DNA from: Novosphingobium sp.
GTDB taxonomy: Bacteria > Pseudomonadota > Alphaproteobacteria > Sphingomonadales > Sphingomonadaceae
DNA: 61,251 nt
Direction of reading: 5' to 3'
Assembly (NCBI GenBank): GCA_030697365.1
Contig: JAUYQH010000024.1
Coordinates: forward strand, 1-61,251
The notes under the pieces were generated by a model. It was not told the origin of the DNA. It saw only the letters and a list, made by a program, of their open reading frames with translations, and ran no database searches. The position numbers were made by a program, and so were the translations under genes. Shown here piece after piece: positions 25,718-34,423 of the stretch. Position 1 is the stretch's first letter. Each line of letters begins with the position of its first letter.

Positions 25718-25762
25718 GTCAGCTATCGCGACGTCAGCTGTCGCGATGTCAGCTGTCGAGGT
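25718..25762. repeat. 15-bp tandem repeat, about 2.6 copies
   Basis: GTCAGCTATCGCGAC, GTCAGCTGTCGCGAT and GTCAGCTGTCGAGGT follow each other at 25718, 25733 and 25748. The last copy contains the stop codon of the MerC-like gene, and the array fills most of the gap to thiG. The unit is a multiple of three, so copy number could vary without shifting frames. Confidence 0.6.
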
Positions 25763-26123
25763 GGCGGACGTTGCGCCAGTGCGCCAGCGCAACCAGCGCG
25801 ACCCCGGCGATGGTAAGCCCCGCTTCGGCAGGGCCATGACCCGTAACCAGCGCGATGGTCATCAGCGAAAGCCCGGCCGCGCCGATCGCCAGTGGCTCGC
25901 GCCGCCCGTGCCGCGCCACGCCCAGCCCCAGCGCGACCCCGCCGACCGCGATGGCCAGCGCCAACCCGACCCGGTGCAGCGCGGGTTCGAGGAGAAAGCC
26001 CCCCCCCAGCCCGAGCACCGCCACCAGCACCAACGTCGCCACGCAATGCAGCGCGCACAGCCCACTGATCAGGATGCCGACGCGGTCGAACCGGTCGCGG
26101 ACGAGTTTGAAGGCTTCGGCCAT
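25749..26123 (-). CDS. MerC-domain inner membrane protein
   Basis: This 124-residue protein has four hydrophobic segments and the MerC-type LCALHCVATL motif, in which the Cys and His-Cys could bind metal. MerC proteins carry mercury; chromosomal forms in sphingomonads may instead take part in zinc homeostasis. The ATG at 26123 fits the first membrane segment; an earlier GTG at 26159 would cross the regulatory repeat upstream. A Zur/Fur-like near-palindrome lies 13 bases before the start, which favours control by metal. Confidence 0.78.
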   Translation of the reverse strand: MAEAFKLVRDRFDRVGILISGLCALHCVATLVLVAVLGLGGGFLLEPALHRVGLALAIAVGGVALGLGVARHGRREPLAIGAAGLSLMTIALVTGHGPAEAGLTIAGVALVALAHWRNVRHLDS

Positions 26124-26135
26124 GGACGGAGATAT

Positions 26136-26152
26136 ATGTAACAATGTAACAT
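26136..26152. promoter_or_regulatory. Zur/Fur-like near-palindrome
   Basis: ATGTAACAATGTAACAT matches its own reverse complement at 14 of 17 positions and can also be read as two ATGTAACA direct repeats. It lies between the MerC-like gene and ctaA, upstream of both. The form is like zinc-uptake regulator boxes in alphaproteobacteria. No regulator gene is in the window. Confidence 0.45.
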
Positions 26153-26227
26153 CACGCAAGACGGGTCGCAGCGTTTCGCCGATATTTGCTTGCGCTTTGG
26201 GCGAGCGCGCCGCAGTTAACCGCGGAT

Positions 26228-27283
26228 ATGGACGCCATAGCGGGGGAAATGCGGTCGCTGGCCAACGTGCGGCACGAAACTGCGCGGGCGCTTGTGCTTG
26301 CCCGCTGGCTGTTCATCGTCGCCGCGCTGATCGCCGCGATCGTCGTGATCGGCGGGATCACCCGCTTGACCGAATCGGGGCTCTCGATCGTCGAGTGGAA
26401 GCCGGTGACGGGCATCGTTCCCCCGCTCAGCCACGCGCAGTGGGAGGCCGAGTTTGCCGCCTACCAACAGATTCCCCAGTATACCGAGGTCAACGGCCCG
26501 GCGGGAATGACGCTGGCGCAATACCAGTCGATCTACTTCTGGGAATGGCTCCACCGCCTGCTCGGGCGCGTAATCGGGCTGGCGATGGCGCTGCCCCTGG
26601 CGTGGTATGCGTGGCGCCGCGCGATCCCTAAAGGCTATGCGCCGCGGCTGTTCGCGCTGCTCGCGCTGATCGCGTTGCAGGGCGCGTTCGGTTGGCTGAT
26701 GGTCCGTTCGGGGCTGTCGGGGCGAACGGTGGTCGCGCCGCACTGGCTGGCGATCCATCTCGTTACCGCGCTAGTGACGATGGCCGGGATGATCTGGACC
26801 GCGCTCGACTTGCGCGACCTGGCACGGCGCGAACCGCCCGCGCGGCTCACCGGGTTTTCCGCGCTCGCGCTGACAGTTCTGCTCGTCCAGCTGGTCTATG
26901 GCGCGTTGGTGGCGGGCTGGCGTGCGGGCTATCTGGCGAGCGACTGGCCGCTGATGCAGGGTCGGCTGGTCCCCGACGGGATCGATTGGAACAGCGGGGC
27001 ACTGGCGCTGATCGACGATCCCTTTTTGGTCCACTTCATCCACCGCTGGTGGGCCTTCGCGGTGGTCGCGATGCTGGTCGTGATGGGCCGCAAGCTGCGC
27101 GCGCGCGGCGCGCGCCCGGTTTCGGTCGCGGTGCACAGCGCCTTCGGCATCCAGATTCTGCTGGGCATCGCCACGGTTATGAGCGGGGTCGCGCTATGGC
27201 TCGCGGTGCTCCACCAACTGGTCGGGGCCGCGCTGGTGGCTGCGAGCATTTGGGGCGCACACGCGTTGGGGCGCCGTCCGTGA
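26228..27283 (+). CDS. ctaA: Heme A synthase (COX15/CtaA family)
   Basis: This 351-residue inner membrane protein oxidises heme O to heme A for cytochrome aa3 oxidases. It has eight predicted membrane segments and the family features GGITRLTESGLSIVEW, EWLHRLLGR, HWLAIHLV and FIHRWWAF, whose His residues are the heme and substrate ligands. It resembles the alphaproteobacterial/mitochondrial type without the Cys pair of Gram-positive CtaA. The GTG of the next gene overlaps its stop. Confidence 0.95.
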   Translation: MDAIAGEMRSLANVRHETARALVLARWLFIVAALIAAIVVIGGITRLTESGLSIVEWKPVTGIVPPLSHAQWEAEFAAYQQIPQYTEVNGPAGMTLAQYQSIYFWEWLHRLLGRVIGLAMALPLAWYAWRRAIPKGYAPRLFALLALIALQGAFGWLMVRSGLSGRTVVAPHWLAIHLVTALVTMAGMIWTALDLRDLARREPPARLTGFSALALTVLLVQLVYGALVAGWRAGYLASDWPLMQGRLVPDGIDWNSGALALIDDPFLVHFIHRWWAFAVVAMLVVMGRKLRARGARPVSVAVHSAFGIQILLGIATVMSGVALWLAVLHQLVGAALVAASIWGAHALGRRP

Positions 27284-28038
27284 AGCGGTCCGGTCGGGAC
27301 GAGTGGCGCGCGGCGGTGCATGCGGCACTGCTGGCTGGCGCGGCGACCTTGGCTCCGCCTGTCGTTGCGAAGTCCACGCCGACCCCGGCCTTTGCGCCAC
27401 CGGGCGAGAGCCCCCTGTTGCTCAGCCGCAAGGTCGTGCGCGAACTTTCCGGCGGGGCGGCGATCGTGGCGACGCGGCGCTACCGGATCACATTCCACCC
27501 CGTCGCCGATGGCTGGCAGGTCGAGGGCGTGCTTGTCGGCAGCGAGATCGACGTGCCACCCGCGCTGGCGGCCATCGCGGTGCTGGAACGCGACCGGCCC
27601 GACGATGGGCTGTTCCCCATCCATCTCGATCGCAGCGGCCGGATCGTCGCCGCTCCCGCCGCGCCGAGCCTGGGGCGCGAGGCGGTGGCAGGCGCGTTGG
27701 GCGCGGCCGAACGCTTCGCCGGTGGTGGCAATGCTGCAACCACCCCCGGGCTTCTGTCCCAGATCGGTGCGGCGGCGGCCAGTCCCGGAGGCGGGCTGAC
27801 CCGCTGGCCCGAGGCGCTCTTCCTTCCCCGCGGTCTTTCGGGGACTACCGAACATGCCTTCAGACTGCCCGACGGCAGCGAAGGAAGCGTGCTGGTCTCT
27901 CTCGAAAGCGTCCCCGCGCCCGGGTTGACCACGATGGGCAAGGCCATTCGGACCGTCGTCACCCTGGCCGCGGGAACCCGCCGCGTGGCGCGTGAGGAAT
28001 GGACGCTGGAGGCGGCCCGGATCTCTCCACATCCTTAA
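27280..28038 (+). CDS. Hypothetical exported protein coupled to ctaA
   Basis: This 252-residue protein has an N-terminal signal-like segment ([19 protein letters not shown]) and no other membrane segment, so it is probably periplasmic. I recognise no domain. It starts at a GTG that overlaps the ctaA stop, so the two are translated together. A role in heme A or oxidase assembly is only an inference from this coupling. Confidence 0.75.
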   Translation: MKRSGRDEWRAAVHAALLAGAATLAPPVVAKSTPTPAFAPPGESPLLLSRKVVRELSGGAAIVATRRYRITFHPVADGWQVEGVLVGSEIDVPPALAAIAVLERDRPDDGLFPIHLDRSGRIVAAPAAPSLGREAVAGALGAAERFAGGGNAATTPGLLSQIGAAAASPGGGLTRWPEALFLPRGLSGTTEHAFRLPDGSEGSVLVSLESVPAPGLTTMGKAIRTVVTLAAGTRRVAREEWTLEAARISPHP

Positions 28039-28075
28039 AGGTATTATTTTACCTCTCTGAAAATCCGCACAAAAG

Positions 28076-28110
28076 CTTGACTTTCGCCGCCTCCCCCCGC
28101 AATGGGCCGC
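28076..28110 (+). promoter_or_regulatory. Possible promoter of rplM-rpsI
   Basis: CTTGACT at 28075-28081 is a good -35 box in the 131-base leader of rplM, with a weak CAATGG about 17 bases further on. The leader has a C-rich run and no clear known L13 leader fold. Only the -35 is convincing. Confidence 0.35.
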
Positions 28111-28169
28111 CTCTCGCAGCGTCCTGGCGTTGCCTGCCCCCTGATTCCAGCAGCAAGGACCGTCCTTTC

Positions 28170-28649
28170 ATGAAGGCGCTCAGCAAACAGACCCGGTCGA
28201 TCAAGCCGGCCGAGGTCGAGAAGAAGTGGCATCTGATCGATGCCGAAGGGCTCGTCGTCGGACGCCTCGCGGTGATCTGTGCCGACCTGGTGCGCGGCAA
28301 GCACAAGCCGAGCTACACCCCTCACGTCGATTGCGGCGATCACGTGATCGTGATCAACGCCGACAAGGTCAAGCTGACCGGCAACAAGCTCAAGCAGAAG
28401 ACCTATTACAAGCACACCGGGTATGCCGGCGGGATCAAGGAAGTGACCGCCGACAAGGTGCTCGATGGCCGCTTCCCCGAACGCGTGATGGAAAAGGCGG
28501 TCGAACGCATGGTCCCGCGCGGGCCGCTGGGCCGCGTCCAGATGAAGAATCTGCATCTCTATGCCGGCACCGATCATCCCCATGCCGGGCAGCAGCCCGA
28601 AACGATCGATGTCGCTTCGCTCAATCGCAAGAACAAGGTGGGCGCGTAA
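28170..28649 (+). CDS. rplM: 50S ribosomal protein L13
   Basis: This 159-residue protein of the large subunit starts at [10 protein letters not shown] and contains [41 protein letters not shown] and MVPRGPLGR, all standard L13 features. The length is usual for alphaproteobacteria, which have a slightly longer C-terminus than E. coli (142 residues). It precedes rpsI by two bases in the universal rplM-rpsI pair. Confidence 0.98.
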   Translation: MKALSKQTRSIKPAEVEKKWHLIDAEGLVVGRLAVICADLVRGKHKPSYTPHVDCGDHVIVINADKVKLTGNKLKQKTYYKHTGYAGGIKEVTADKVLDGRFPERVMEKAVERMVPRGPLGRVQMKNLHLYAGTDHPHAGQQPETIDVASLNRKNKVGA

Positions 28650-28651
28650 CC

Positions 28652-29236
28652 ATGGCCGACACCCCGAACACTGAAAACGCCACCGTTTCCGATCTCGCCG
28701 ATCTGGGCGCGCTAACCGGCGCCGCCGCCAGCCCGGCCGCTCCTGCCGCTTCCGCTGCCGCCGCCGCCGATGACGACGTGATCGTTGCCGCGCCGCCGCC
28801 GCCGCGCGGTGGGCCGCTGGCGCCGCTGCGTGACAAGGAAGTCGATGCGCAGGGCCGCGCCTATGCCACCGGCCGCCGCAAGGACGCGGTCGCCCGAGTC
28901 TGGCTCAAGCCAGGAACCGGCAAGATCACCGTCAACGGGCGCGATCAGGAAGTCTATTTCGCCCGGCCCACGCTGCGCCTGGTGATCGACCAGCCGTTCC
29001 AGATCTCCGACCGCGCCGGCCAGTACGACGTCGTCGCCACGGTCAAGGGCGGCGGGCTTTCGGGTCAGGCGGGTGCGGTCAAGCACGGCATTTCGCAGGC
29101 GCTGAGCAAGTTCGAGCCGCAGCTGCGCCTCGCGGTCAAGGCCGCCGGGTTCCTGACCCGCGACCCGCGCGTGGTCGAGCGCAAGAAGTACGGCCGCGCC
29201 AAGGCGCGCAAGAGCTTCCAGTTCAGCAAGCGCTGA
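28652..29236 (+). CDS. rpsI: 30S ribosomal protein S9 with N-terminal extension
   Basis: The S9 body begins near residue 69 ([15 protein letters not shown]) and ends in the conserved [17 protein letters not shown], whose tail reaches the P-site tRNA. About 65 extra residues at the N-terminus are low-complexity Ala/Pro-rich with an acidic DDDV segment. Extensions occur in alphaproteobacterial S9, but this one is long. The ATG at 28652 is two bases after rplM. Confidence 0.97.
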   Translation: MADTPNTENATVSDLADLGALTGAAASPAAPAASAAAAADDDVIVAAPPPPRGGPLAPLRDKEVDAQGRAYATGRRKDAVARVWLKPGTGKITVNGRDQEVYFARPTLRLVIDQPFQISDRAGQYDVVATVKGGGLSGQAGAVKHGISQALSKFEPQLRLAVKAAGFLTRDPRVVERKKYGRAKARKSFQFSKR

Positions 29237-29259
29237 GCCTCAAGCCTCGCCGAAACACC

Positions 29260-29289
29260 AAAGGGCGGTCCCGCGGGGCCGCCCTTTTT
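29260..29289 (+). terminator. Rho-independent terminator after rpsI
   Basis: AAAGGGCGG (29260-29268) pairs with CCGCCCTTT (29279-29287) around a ten-base loop, ending in TTTTT. It lies 24 bases after the rpsI stop and before the convergent kinase gene. Confidence 0.85.
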
Positions 29290-29300
29290 CATTGGGCGTG

Positions 29301-30296
29301 TCAGCCGAGCTTTTCGGCTACCAACTTTTGCAGGTCCGCCTCCGGCCGCGCGCCGTAGTGGCTGATGATCTCGGCGGCGCAGATCGCTCCCAGCTTCAGA
29401 CACTGGCCCAGGGGCGCGCCACGGACATGGCCGGCGAGGAACCCCGCCGCGAACAGGTCGCCCGCGCCGGTGGTGTCGACCACCCGCGCGACCGGCTCGG
29501 CAGCAACTTCGGCGCGCTCGCCGTGGGCCACCGCGATGGCGCCCTTGGCGCTGCGCGTTGCCACCAGCACGGGCACTTTGGCTGAAACCGCGGCGACGCC
29601 CGCCTCGAAATCGCTCATCCCCGTCAGCGTCGCCAGTTCGTGCTCGTTGACGAACAGGATATCGATCTGGCCTTCGTCGATCAGCGCGCGGAAGTCGTCG
29701 CCGTGGCGCTCGATCACGAAGCTTTCGGAAGCGGTGAACGCGACTTTGCGCCCCGCCGCGCGGGCCACGCCGATCGCCCGGCGCATCGCGCTGCGCGGCT
29801 CTTCGGGGTCCCACAGATAGCCCTCGAGGTAGAGCACCGCCGCGCTCGCGATCAGCTCGTCGTCGAGCGCCGCGGGAGGAAGAAACTGGCTCGCACCGAG
29901 GAAAGTATTCATCGTCCGCTCGCCGTCGGGGGTGACGAAGATCAGGCAGCGCGCTGTGGGCGGGTCTCCGGCGCGCATCGGCGTCTCGAAGGCGATCCCA
30001 CCGGCGCGGATGTCGTGCGCGAAGACCTCGCCCAACTGGTCGTCGGCAACCTGGCCGATGAACGCGCACTTCGCACCCAGCGCGGCGAGCCCCGCCAAGG
30101 TATTAGCCGCCGAGCCGCCGCTGATCTCCTTGGCTGACCCCATCGCGTCGTAGAGCTCCTGCGCCCGCGCGGTATCGACCAGTGTCATCCCGCCCTTGGC
30201 GAGGCCCAGCCGCTCGATCGTCGCCTCGTCGGCGGGGGCCATAACATCGACGATGGCGTTGCCAATCGCGATGACGTCGAGGGTGGGGGCGGTCAT
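29301..30296 (-). CDS. PfkB-family adenosine/sugar kinase
   Basis: This 331-residue kinase of the ribokinase family phosphorylates a nucleoside or sugar with ATP. The glycine motif ISGGSAANTLAGLA, the substrate region NTFLGAS and the catalytic DTTGAGDLFAAGFL, with its anion-hole GAGD and general-base Asp, are intact. Proteins of this length with VDVMAPADE near the N-terminus are usually annotated adenosine kinase in alphaproteobacteria; the substrate is not proven. It converges on rpsI. Confidence 0.9.
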   Translation of the reverse strand: MTAPTLDVIAIGNAIVDVMAPADEATIERLGLAKGGMTLVDTARAQELYDAMGSAKEISGGSAANTLAGLAALGAKCAFIGQVADDQLGEVFAHDIRAGGIAFETPMRAGDPPTARCLIFVTPDGERTMNTFLGASQFLPPAALDDELIASAAVLYLEGYLWDPEEPRSAMRRAIGVARAAGRKVAFTASESFVIERHGDDFRALIDEGQIDILFVNEHELATLTGMSDFEAGVAAVSAKVPVLVATRSAKGAIAVAHGERAEVAAEPVARVVDTTGAGDLFAAGFLAGHVRGAPLGQCLKLGAICAAEIISHYGARPEADLQKLVAEKLG

Positions 30297-30320
30297 GAGG
30301 GCTCCATAAAAAAACTCCGC

Positions 30321-30343
30321 TCATCCCGAGCGAAGTCGAGGGA
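30321..30343. repeat. REP-like palindromic element, copy 1
   Basis: TCATCCCGAGCGAAGTCGAG plus GGA is an imperfect palindrome whose core CGAGCGAAGTCGAG recurs at 31490, 31540, 61206 and 61240. Such elements are dispersed between genes of sphingomonads. This copy lies between the kinase start and the EI24 gene. Confidence 0.75.
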
Positions 30344-30398
30344 GCGCTAACCGCCATCGCATTGACAGGCAAGGCTTGCCGGGCGAGTTGCACGGTCG

Positions 30399-31064
30399 AT
30401 GCTTGCCGCATTCACCTTAGCCCTTGGCCAGTTCGGCGACCGCAGGATTCTTGCGATCATCGCCAAGTCGCTCGCGCTCACACTTGCGGTGTTTGCGATG
30501 ATGGGAGCGGGCACGTGGTTCGCGATCGACCGGACCATGGGAGCGGACGGGAACGGCGGCTTCGTCGGCGCGATCCTCGCCGGGACGTTGTTCCTGATCG
30601 CGCTGTGGCTGCTGTTCCGCTTTGTCGCGCTGGCGGTGCTCCAATTGTTCGGCGACGAGGTGGTTCGCGCGGTCGAGGCGCGGCACTATCCCGCCGCAGC
30701 GACCTCGGCGCGGGCGCTGGGCTGGCGCGAGGAGGTACGCGTGGGCCTGCGCAGCCTCGGCCGTTCGCTCGGCTACAATCTCCTGGCGTTGCCGGTGGCG
30801 CTGGCGCTGCTGGTCACCGGGGTCGGCACGGTTCTGGTCTTCGCGGCGGTCAATGCGGTGTTGCTGGGGCGCGAGCTGACCGAGATGGTCGCGCTGCGCC
30901 ACCGCGACGATGGCGGTAACGCCCCGCTGCCGGGGTTCGCAACGCGGACGCTGCTGGGCGCGGTGGTCGTGGCGCTGCTGCTGGTGCCGTTCGTCAACCT
31001 GCTCGCCCCCGTGCTCGGCGCGGCGGCGGCGACGCATCTGGTCCACCGCAGGAGAGCGGCATGA
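30399..31064 (+). CDS. EI24-domain membrane protein (CysZ-like)
   Basis: This 221-residue protein has four to five hydrophobic segments and the EI24/CysZ-type segment GWREEVRVGLRSLGRSLGYN. CysZ proteins in enterobacteria move sulfate; most EI24 proteins in alphaproteobacteria are uncharacterised, so a transport role is only inferred. Its stop overlaps the ATG of the lipoprotein gene. Confidence 0.85.
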   Translation: MLAAFTLALGQFGDRRILAIIAKSLALTLAVFAMMGAGTWFAIDRTMGADGNGGFVGAILAGTLFLIALWLLFRFVALAVLQLFGDEVVRAVEARHYPAAATSARALGWREEVRVGLRSLGRSLGYNLLALPVALALLVTGVGTVLVFAAVNAVLLGRELTEMVALRHRDDGGNAPLPGFATRTLLGAVVVALLLVPFVNLLAPVLGAAAATHLVHRRRAA

Positions 31065-31483
31065 TTCGCATCGGTATTGCCCTGCTTGCGCTGATACTGG
31101 GCGGGTGCGCGACCACGCCGCCACCCGCCAAGCCTGCACCGGTCAGCGCAAAACCTGCGCTGACCAAACCAGCGCCCACGCGCGTTCGCCCGGCGCGCAA
31201 GCCCCCGCCCAGCGCGGTCGCGCAAGTCGTCCCCGGCGTGGAGGGCGTGATCGGCAATGACGCCGCCGGGCTTGTCCGCCAGTTCGGCACTCCCCGCCTC
31301 GACGTGATCGAGGGTGACGCGCGAAAGTTGCAGTTCTCGGGCACCGCATGCGTGCTCGATGCCTATCTCTACCCCCCCGCGGCGGGGAAAGAGCCGCTCG
31401 CCACCTACATCGACGCGCGGCGGCCCAGCGACGGGCAGGATGTCGACCGCGCGGCGTGCATTGCCGCGTTGCGGGGACGGTAG
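31061..31483 (+). CDS. Putative lipoprotein
   Basis: This 140-residue protein has a lipoprotein signal with the lipobox LGGC at residues 13-16, then a Pro/Lys/Ala-rich linker and a small C-terminal domain (LVRQFGTPRLDVIEGDARKL) resembling the beta-alpha folds of SmpA/BamE-type lipoproteins. It is likely anchored in the outer membrane. It is coupled to the EI24 gene by an ATGA overlap. The function is unknown. Confidence 0.75.
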   Translation: MIRIGIALLALILGGCATTPPPAKPAPVSAKPALTKPAPTRVRPARKPPPSAVAQVVPGVEGVIGNDAAGLVRQFGTPRLDVIEGDARKLQFSGTACVLDAYLYPPAAGKEPLATYIDARRPSDGQDVDRAACIAALRGR

Positions 31484-31489
31484 CGCAGC

Positions 31490-31562
31490 GTGTCTCGACT
31501 TCGCTCGACACGAGCGGGATTGGTTTGATTTCCCCTCGCTCATCCCGAGCGAAGTCGAGGGA
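31490..31562. repeat. REPIN-like pair of palindromic elements
   Basis: GTGTCTCGACTTCGCTCGAC (plus AC, 31490-31511) and TCATCCCGAGCGAAGTCGAG (plus GGA, 31540-31562) are inverted to each other. The 13-base arms TCGACTTCGCTCG (31495-31507) and CGAGCGAAGTCGA (31546-31558) can pair as one long hairpin. It separates the convergent lipoprotein and sufA genes. Confidence 0.75.
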
Positions 31563-31574
31563 TCGCGCAAGGCC

Positions 31575-31934
31575 TCAGACTGTAAAACTTTCCCCGCAGC
31601 CACACGCGCCTTTGGCGTTGGGGTTGGCGAAAGTGAAACCCGCGGCGAAATCGTCCTCTACCCAGTCCATCGTGCTGCCGATCAGATAGAGCACGCTGGC
31701 GGCGTCAATGAAGAACGAGCCCCCCGGCGTCTCGATCTTCTCGTCGAATGGCACCGCCTCGGTCACGTAGTCGACCGAGTAGGCGAGCCCCGAGCAACCG
31801 CGCCGCGGGGTCGAGAGTTTCACCCCGATCGCGCCTTCGGGCGCACTGGCCATCAGTTCGGCGACGCGCGCTTCGGCGGCGGGAGTGAGTGTGACCGCGG
31901 CGGGAAGGACGCGGCGCTTGGTTTCGGTGCTCAT
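31575..31934 (-). CDS. sufA: Fe-S cluster A-type carrier SufA
   Basis: This 119-residue HesB/IscA-family protein carries Fe-S clusters or iron to apo-proteins. The three ligand Cys are present in RRGCSGLAYS and near the end in ACGCGESF. Its ATG overlaps the stop of the sufT gene, so it is the last gene of the suf operon. Confidence 0.92.
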   Translation of the reverse strand: MSTETKRRVLPAAVTLTPAAEARVAELMASAPEGAIGVKLSTPRRGCSGLAYSVDYVTEAVPFDEKIETPGGSFFIDAASVLYLIGSTMDWVEDDFAAGFTFANPNAKGACGCGESFTV

Positions 31935-32407
31935 CACAGCATCCCCAGTTCGAGGCGGGCCTCGTCGCTCATCTTGGCCGGATCCCACGGCGGATCCCAC
32001 ACGAGGTTGACCTCGGCGTCCCGCACCCCGGGCACCGCGCCGACGCGCAGCTCGACTTCGCCGGGCATCGATTCGGCCACGGGACAGTGCGGGGTGGTCA
32101 GCGTCATCGTCACCACCACGTCGCTGTCGGGGCTGACTTCGACGCCATAGATCAGCCCGAGTTCGTAGATGTTGACCGGAATTTCGGGATCGTAGATTTC
32201 CTTGAGCGCATTGACCACAGCGTCGTGGATTACGCCACCGGGCTCGCCCGCGGCAACTTCCGGCGGTTTCTGTGACAGGAACCCGTCGAGGTAGTCGCGC
32301 TTGCGCGTGAGCTTTTCGCCAGGGGTTTCGTCCAGATCGACGCGGGCTCTGGGCGGCGGCGCAACCTCCTCGACCTCTTCGATCCTGATGTTGGGTTCAT
32401 CCATCAT
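31934..32407 (-). CDS. sufT: SUF maturation protein SufT (MIP18/DUF59)
   Basis: This 157-residue protein has a DUF59 domain, with the family signature DPEIPVNIYELGLIYGVEV and the Cys in TTPHCPVAESMP. SufT aids Fe-S maturation. About 55 acidic and Pro-rich residues precede the domain. Two adjacent ATGs (32407 and 32404) are possible starts, and the second overlaps the sufS stop. Confidence 0.92.
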   Translation of the reverse strand: MMDEPNIRIEEVEEVAPPPRARVDLDETPGEKLTRKRDYLDGFLSQKPPEVAAGEPGGVIHDAVVNALKEIYDPEIPVNIYELGLIYGVEVSPDSDVVVTMTLTTPHCPVAESMPGEVELRVGAVPGVRDAEVNLVWDPPWDPAKMSDEARLELGML

Positions 32408-33678
32408 CCGAAAATCCTCATCGTCCGTTCGATCCCGCGGACCAGCGCCGCGACATCGCCTTCATCTGAATATAAACCGAAGCTCGCCCGCGCGGTGGCG
32501 GGAACGCCAAGGTGGTCCATCAGCGGCTGGGCGCAGTGGTGACCGGCGCGGATCGCCACGTTCTCCTCGTCCAAGATGGTGCCGAGGTCGTGCGGATGCA
32601 CCCCCTGAAGCGCAAAACTGACGATTCCCGCGGCGTCCTCGGGTCCGAACAGCGTGACCGAGTTGATGGCGCGCAAGGCGTCGCGCGTCTGGCGGACGAG
32701 CGCGGTTTCGTGCGCGGCGATCGCCTCGAGTCCAATGCCCTCGACATAATCGATCGCCGCCGCCAGCCCGATTGCCTCGACGATCGCCGGGGTTCCGGCC
32801 TCGAATCGTGCGGGCGGAGGGAGGTACGTGGTGCGCTCGAAAGTCACCCGCTCGATCATCGCCCCGCCGCCCTGCCACGGCGGCATCGCCTCGAGCAGCT
32901 CGGCGCGGCCCCACAGCGCCCCGATCCCTGTCGGGCCATAAAGCTTGTGGCTCGAGAAGACATAGAAGTCGCAACCCAGCGCAGCGACATCGACCGGCAT
33001 CCGCGGCACCGCCTGGCAGCCGTCGAGCAGGAGCTTGGCCCCGACCGCATGCGCCAGATCGGCGGCGCGGCCCGCGTCCAAAACCGAGCCAAGCACGTTG
33101 GAGACATGCGCGAACGACACCATTGTGTGACCAGGCGTGAGCATCGCCTCGGCCGCGTCGAGGTCGATCTTGCCGTCATGGGTCAGCGGGCAGACATCGA
33201 CCTGCCACCCGGCGAGCTGCCACGGCACGATGTTGGAGTGGTGCTCCAGCGTCGAAAGCAGCACGCGGCCCTTTTGGGGGTAGCTGTACGCAACGAGATT
33301 GATCGCCTCGGTCGCCCCGCGAGTAAAGACGATCTCGTTCTCCACGCCGCCAAGGAAGCTCGCCACCCGCCGCCGCGCCGCCTCATAGCCCAGCGTCATC
33401 TCGGCAGAACGGGTGTAGACCCCGCGATGGACCGTAGCGTAGTCCGCACCCAGCGCGCGCGAAACCGCATCGACGACGGCTTGCGGCTTCTGCGCCGTGG
33501 CGGCCGAATCGAGGTAGTGCCAGCGGCTGCCGTCGGTATTGGCGAGGCCGGGGAACTTGGATGCCAGATCCGGGAATGTAAGTGTCCCCGCGATGGCGGT
33601 ACCTTCGGGCGCCGTGCGCAACGGATCAGGACCCCCACCTCCGCGGGGTTTCGCGTGAAGCTTCGCGTAGCCGCTCAT
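32404..33678 (-). CDS. sufS: Cysteine desulfurase SufS
   Basis: This 424-residue PLP enzyme takes sulfur from cysteine for Fe-S assembly. FSSHKLYGP carries the PLP Lys, TLEHHSNIVPW the PLP-stacking His region, and RAGHHCAQP the persulfide Cys at 382. An N-terminal 30-residue extension precedes FPDLASKFPGL. It overlaps sufD (ATGA). I see no SufE in the operon. Confidence 0.96.
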   Translation of the reverse strand: MSGYAKLHAKPRGGGGPDPLRTAPEGTAIAGTLTFPDLASKFPGLANTDGSRWHYLDSAATAQKPQAVVDAVSRALGADYATVHRGVYTRSAEMTLGYEAARRRVASFLGGVENEIVFTRGATEAINLVAYSYPQKGRVLLSTLEHHSNIVPWQLAGWQVDVCPLTHDGKIDLDAAEAMLTPGHTMVSFAHVSNVLGSVLDAGRAADLAHAVGAKLLLDGCQAVPRMPVDVAALGCDFYVFSSHKLYGPTGIGALWGRAELLEAMPPWQGGGAMIERVTFERTTYLPPPARFEAGTPAIVEAIGLAAAIDYVEGIGLEAIAAHETALVRQTRDALRAINSVTLFGPEDAAGIVSFALQGVHPHDLGTILDEENVAIRAGHHCAQPLMDHLGVPATARASFGLYSDEGDVAALVRGIERTMRIFG

Positions 33679-34406
33679 ACCAAAGTCTCCAGCCGCTCAA
33701 GCGCCGCTGCGGTCAACGCGTCCTCGTCCGCCGCGCCGACGAACGCCTCGGCGATGAACGCCTGCAACATCAGCCGCTTGGCCTGCGCTGGGGGAACCCC
33801 GCGGCTGGCCATGTAGAACAGCGCCTGCGCATCGAGCTCACCCACCGCACAACCGTGCGCGCACTTGACGTCGTCGGCGAAGATTTCGAGTTCGGGCTTG
33901 GCATTGGCGGTCGCCGTCCGGTCGAGCAGCATCGCACGGACCGACTGCGCGGCGTCGGTCCCGTCCGCCCCGCGCGCCACCGCGACTTTGCCGAGATAGG
34001 TGCCCGTGGCGTGGCCCGCTAGCACCGAGCGGACGGTCTGGCGGCTGGTCGCGTTGGGCGCGCCGTGGGTCACGGTGGTGACGATCTCCAGCGTTTCGCT
34101 CGCGCTCCCCAGCTGTGCAGCGCCGAGGGTGAAGTCCGCGCCATCGTCCAACCTCACGCTCAGCGCGATGCGGCCATAGGCCAGTCCGGCGTTAAGAATG
34201 CGCAAGTCGAACGCGGCCCCGGCGCCTAGCGTGATCGAGAGCGACCGCACCGGTGCGTCGGCGCTGGCGACGATGGTCAGCGCGCCCGAGCCGCCAGCAG
34301 CAACTTCGATCGTCTCGACGAGCACGGGCCACAGCGGCGCGAGCGCCTCCAGGTCCGCGTAGCGGAAATCTTCGTCACGGCGTGTGGGGAGCGCGAGCGC
34401 GGTCAT
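33675..34406 (-). CDS. sufD: SUF scaffold subunit SufD
   Basis: This 243-residue protein is a short SufD, partner of SufB in the SufBC2D scaffold. It has the beta-helix core and the C-terminal helical segment CAHGCAVGELDAQALFYMASRG, which contains the conserved His of the SufB-SufD interface. It lacks most of the N-terminal helical domain of E. coli SufD (423 residues), common in alphaproteobacteria. It is separated from sufC by a 97-base gap that holds a perfect inverted repeat. Confidence 0.92.
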   Translation of the reverse strand: MTALALPTRRDEDFRYADLEALAPLWPVLVETIEVAAGGSGALTIVASADAPVRSLSITLGAGAAFDLRILNAGLAYGRIALSVRLDDGADFTLGAAQLGSASETLEIVTTVTHGAPNATSRQTVRSVLAGHATGTYLGKVAVARGADGTDAAQSVRAMLLDRTATANAKPELEIFADDVKCAHGCAVGELDAQALFYMASRGVPPAQAKRLMLQAFIAEAFVGAADEDALTAAALERLETLV

Positions 34407-34423
34407 GCCGGGTCACCCTCTCT

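Noticed and set aside
24679..25748. TPP riboswitch before thiG
   Set aside because: The leader between the MerC-like gene and thiG is short and taken up by a tandem repeat; no thi-box sequence is visible.
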